DNA of 64,000 nt from Pseudonocardia sp. MH-G8 (lineage in GTDB: Bacteria > Actinomycetota > Actinomycetes > Mycobacteriales > Pseudonocardiaceae): positions 248,001 to 312,000 of the forward strand of contig NZ_NKYF01000002.1 in the NCBI RefSeq assembly GCF_002262885.1, in the 5' to 3' direction. Made by a program: the position numbers and the translations under genes. The notes under the pieces are model-generated. The model worked only from the letters and a program-made list of their open reading frames with translations. It was not told where the DNA came from and searched no databases. Positions 63,293 through 64,000 of this stretch are shown here, in pieces; position 1 is the stretch's first letter, and the number at the start of each line of letters is the position of its first letter.

Positions 63293-64000
63293 ATGAGCGA
63301 CGCGAAGGCGGTGTCCGCGGCCGGCTCGGCCACGAGCCGCGGTGCGGTGATCGGCGCGATGTTCCTGATGGCGACGAGCGCGATCGGTCCGGGTTTCATC
63401 ACCCAGACCGCGACGTTCACCGCGCAGCTCGGCGCGGCGTTCGCGTTCGCGATCGTGGCCTCGACCCTGGTCGACATAGCGGTCCAGCTGAACGTCTGGC
63501 GCGTGATCGGGGTGTCCGGTCAGCGCGGGCACGAACTGGGCAACAAGGTGGCGCCGGGCGTCGGGTACGTCCTCGCCGCGCTCGTCGTGATCGGCGGGCT
63601 CGTCTTCAACATCGGCAACGTCGGGGGCACCGGGCTCGGTCTCGACGCCATGCTGGGTGTCGACGTCCGCATCGGCGGCGGCATCTCGGCGGCGATCGCC
63701 ATCGCGATCTTCCTGAGCAAGCGGGCCGGGGTGGCGCTCGACCGCATCGTCGTGGTCCTCGGCGGGATCATGATCGTGCTGACGACCTACGTCGCCGTGG
63801 TGTCCGGACCGCCGGTCGGCGAGGCGCTGCGCAACGCCGTGCTCCCCGACACCGTGAGCTTCCTCATCATCACGACGCTGATCGGTGGCACCGTCGGCGG
63901 CTACATCACCTACGCCGGGGCGCACCGGCTGCTCGACTCCGGCCTCACCGGCCCGGAGCACGCCGGCGGCATCGCCCGCAGCTCGGTGATCGGCATCCTG
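63293..64000 (+). CDS. NRAMP-related transporter without canonical metal site (3'-truncated)
   Basis: 236 codons to the window edge, no stop. ATG with GGAGG 8 nt upstream. Helices read as in the NRAMP/LeuT fold: AVIGAMFLMATSAIGPGFITQTATFTAQLG, AFAFAIVASTLVDIAVQLNVWRVIG, YVLAALVVIGGLVFNIGNVGG, SFLIITTLIGGTVGGYITYAGAH. The metal-binding DPGN of helix 1 is GPGF here (residues 32-35), and the helix 6 MPH region is YAGAH. This matches the YcsG-like branch often found with 5-oxoprolinase (pxp) genes rather than Mn/Fe importers; those genes would lie beyond the window. Confidence 0.8.
   Translation, partial: MSDAKAVSAAGSATSRGAVIGAMFLMATSAIGPGFITQTATFTAQLGAAFAFAIVASTLVDIAVQLNVWRVIGVSGQRGHELGNKVAPGVGYVLAALVVIGGLVFNIGNVGGTGLGLDAMLGVDVRIGGGISAAIAIAIFLSKRAGVALDRIVVVLGGIMIVLTTYVAVVSGPPVGEALRNAVLPDTVSFLIITTLIGGTVGGYITYAGAHRLLDSGLTGPEHAGGIARSSVIGIL

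Overview
The window is about 72% GC by eye, dense, and mostly operonic, with many GTG starts and 4-nt start/stop overlaps. Gene content and order run parallel to the Mycobacterium tuberculosis block Rv3579c-Rv3628 (rlmB, cysS, ispF, ispD, carD, lpqE, radA, mutY, mhuD, clpC1, lsr2, lysS, coaX, panC, folK-folB-folP-folE, ftsH, hpt, tilS, zincin, dacB, ppa). Together with YihY, PF04672 methyltransferase and PrsW genes this points to a chromosomal segment of a mycelial actinobacterium of the Pseudonocardiales, most likely Pseudonocardia or a relative. No tRNA, rRNA, CRISPR, transposase or integrase gene was seen.

Layout. 1-1660: 3' part of a metal-ion ABC transporter. 1661-2455: gene-free, with the first copy of a dispersed repeat. 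2456-7059 (minus): housekeeping operon rlmB-cysS-ispF-ispD-carD, interrupted by a plus-strand VOC gene; the IspD has lost its nucleotide-binding loop. 7358-12739: lpqE, radA, a winged-helix/membrane-protein pair where disA is usually found, a proline-rich membrane protein, mutY and a 2H-like protein. 12820-16949: reductase, PadR-deformylase pair, heme oxygenase MhuD, methyltransferase, YihY. 16950-17738: second repeat copy and the clpC terminator. 17739-24062 (minus): clpC, GNAT, siderophore reductase, lsr2, lysS. 24136-34146: methyltransferase, then the pantothenate/CoA genes (panC, coaX; panD absent) and the folate operon ending upstream in ftsH. 34454-40315: secreted protease, hpt, tilS, zincin, dacB, ppa.

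40355-64000 is accessory: a thiolase/MaoC/MFS/R2-like oxidase/SCP2 neighbourhood joined by a shared promoter motif; surE; a membrane spermidine-synthase-like protein; an accD-accA-fadE operon resembling leucine catabolism (methylcrotonyl-CoA carboxylase and isovaleryl-CoA dehydrogenase), whose promoter palindrome also occurs before a TetR gene 4.3 kb away; a convergent response regulator/histidine kinase pair; a serine hydrolase; a Ser/Thr kinase with an extracellular beta-propeller preceded by a coupled 26-codon leader ORF; and the start of an NRAMP-like transporter lacking the metal-binding motif.

Regulatory signals repeat through the window. At least eleven genes have a TANNNT -10 element only 6-7 nt before the start codon, the pattern of leaderless transcripts. 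Several gene ends carry long, nearly perfect hairpins. Two genes (ispD, folE) appear to use CTG starts that overlap the upstream TGA stop. Functional calls rest on motifs read directly from the translated sequence plus family knowledge; no database search was run.
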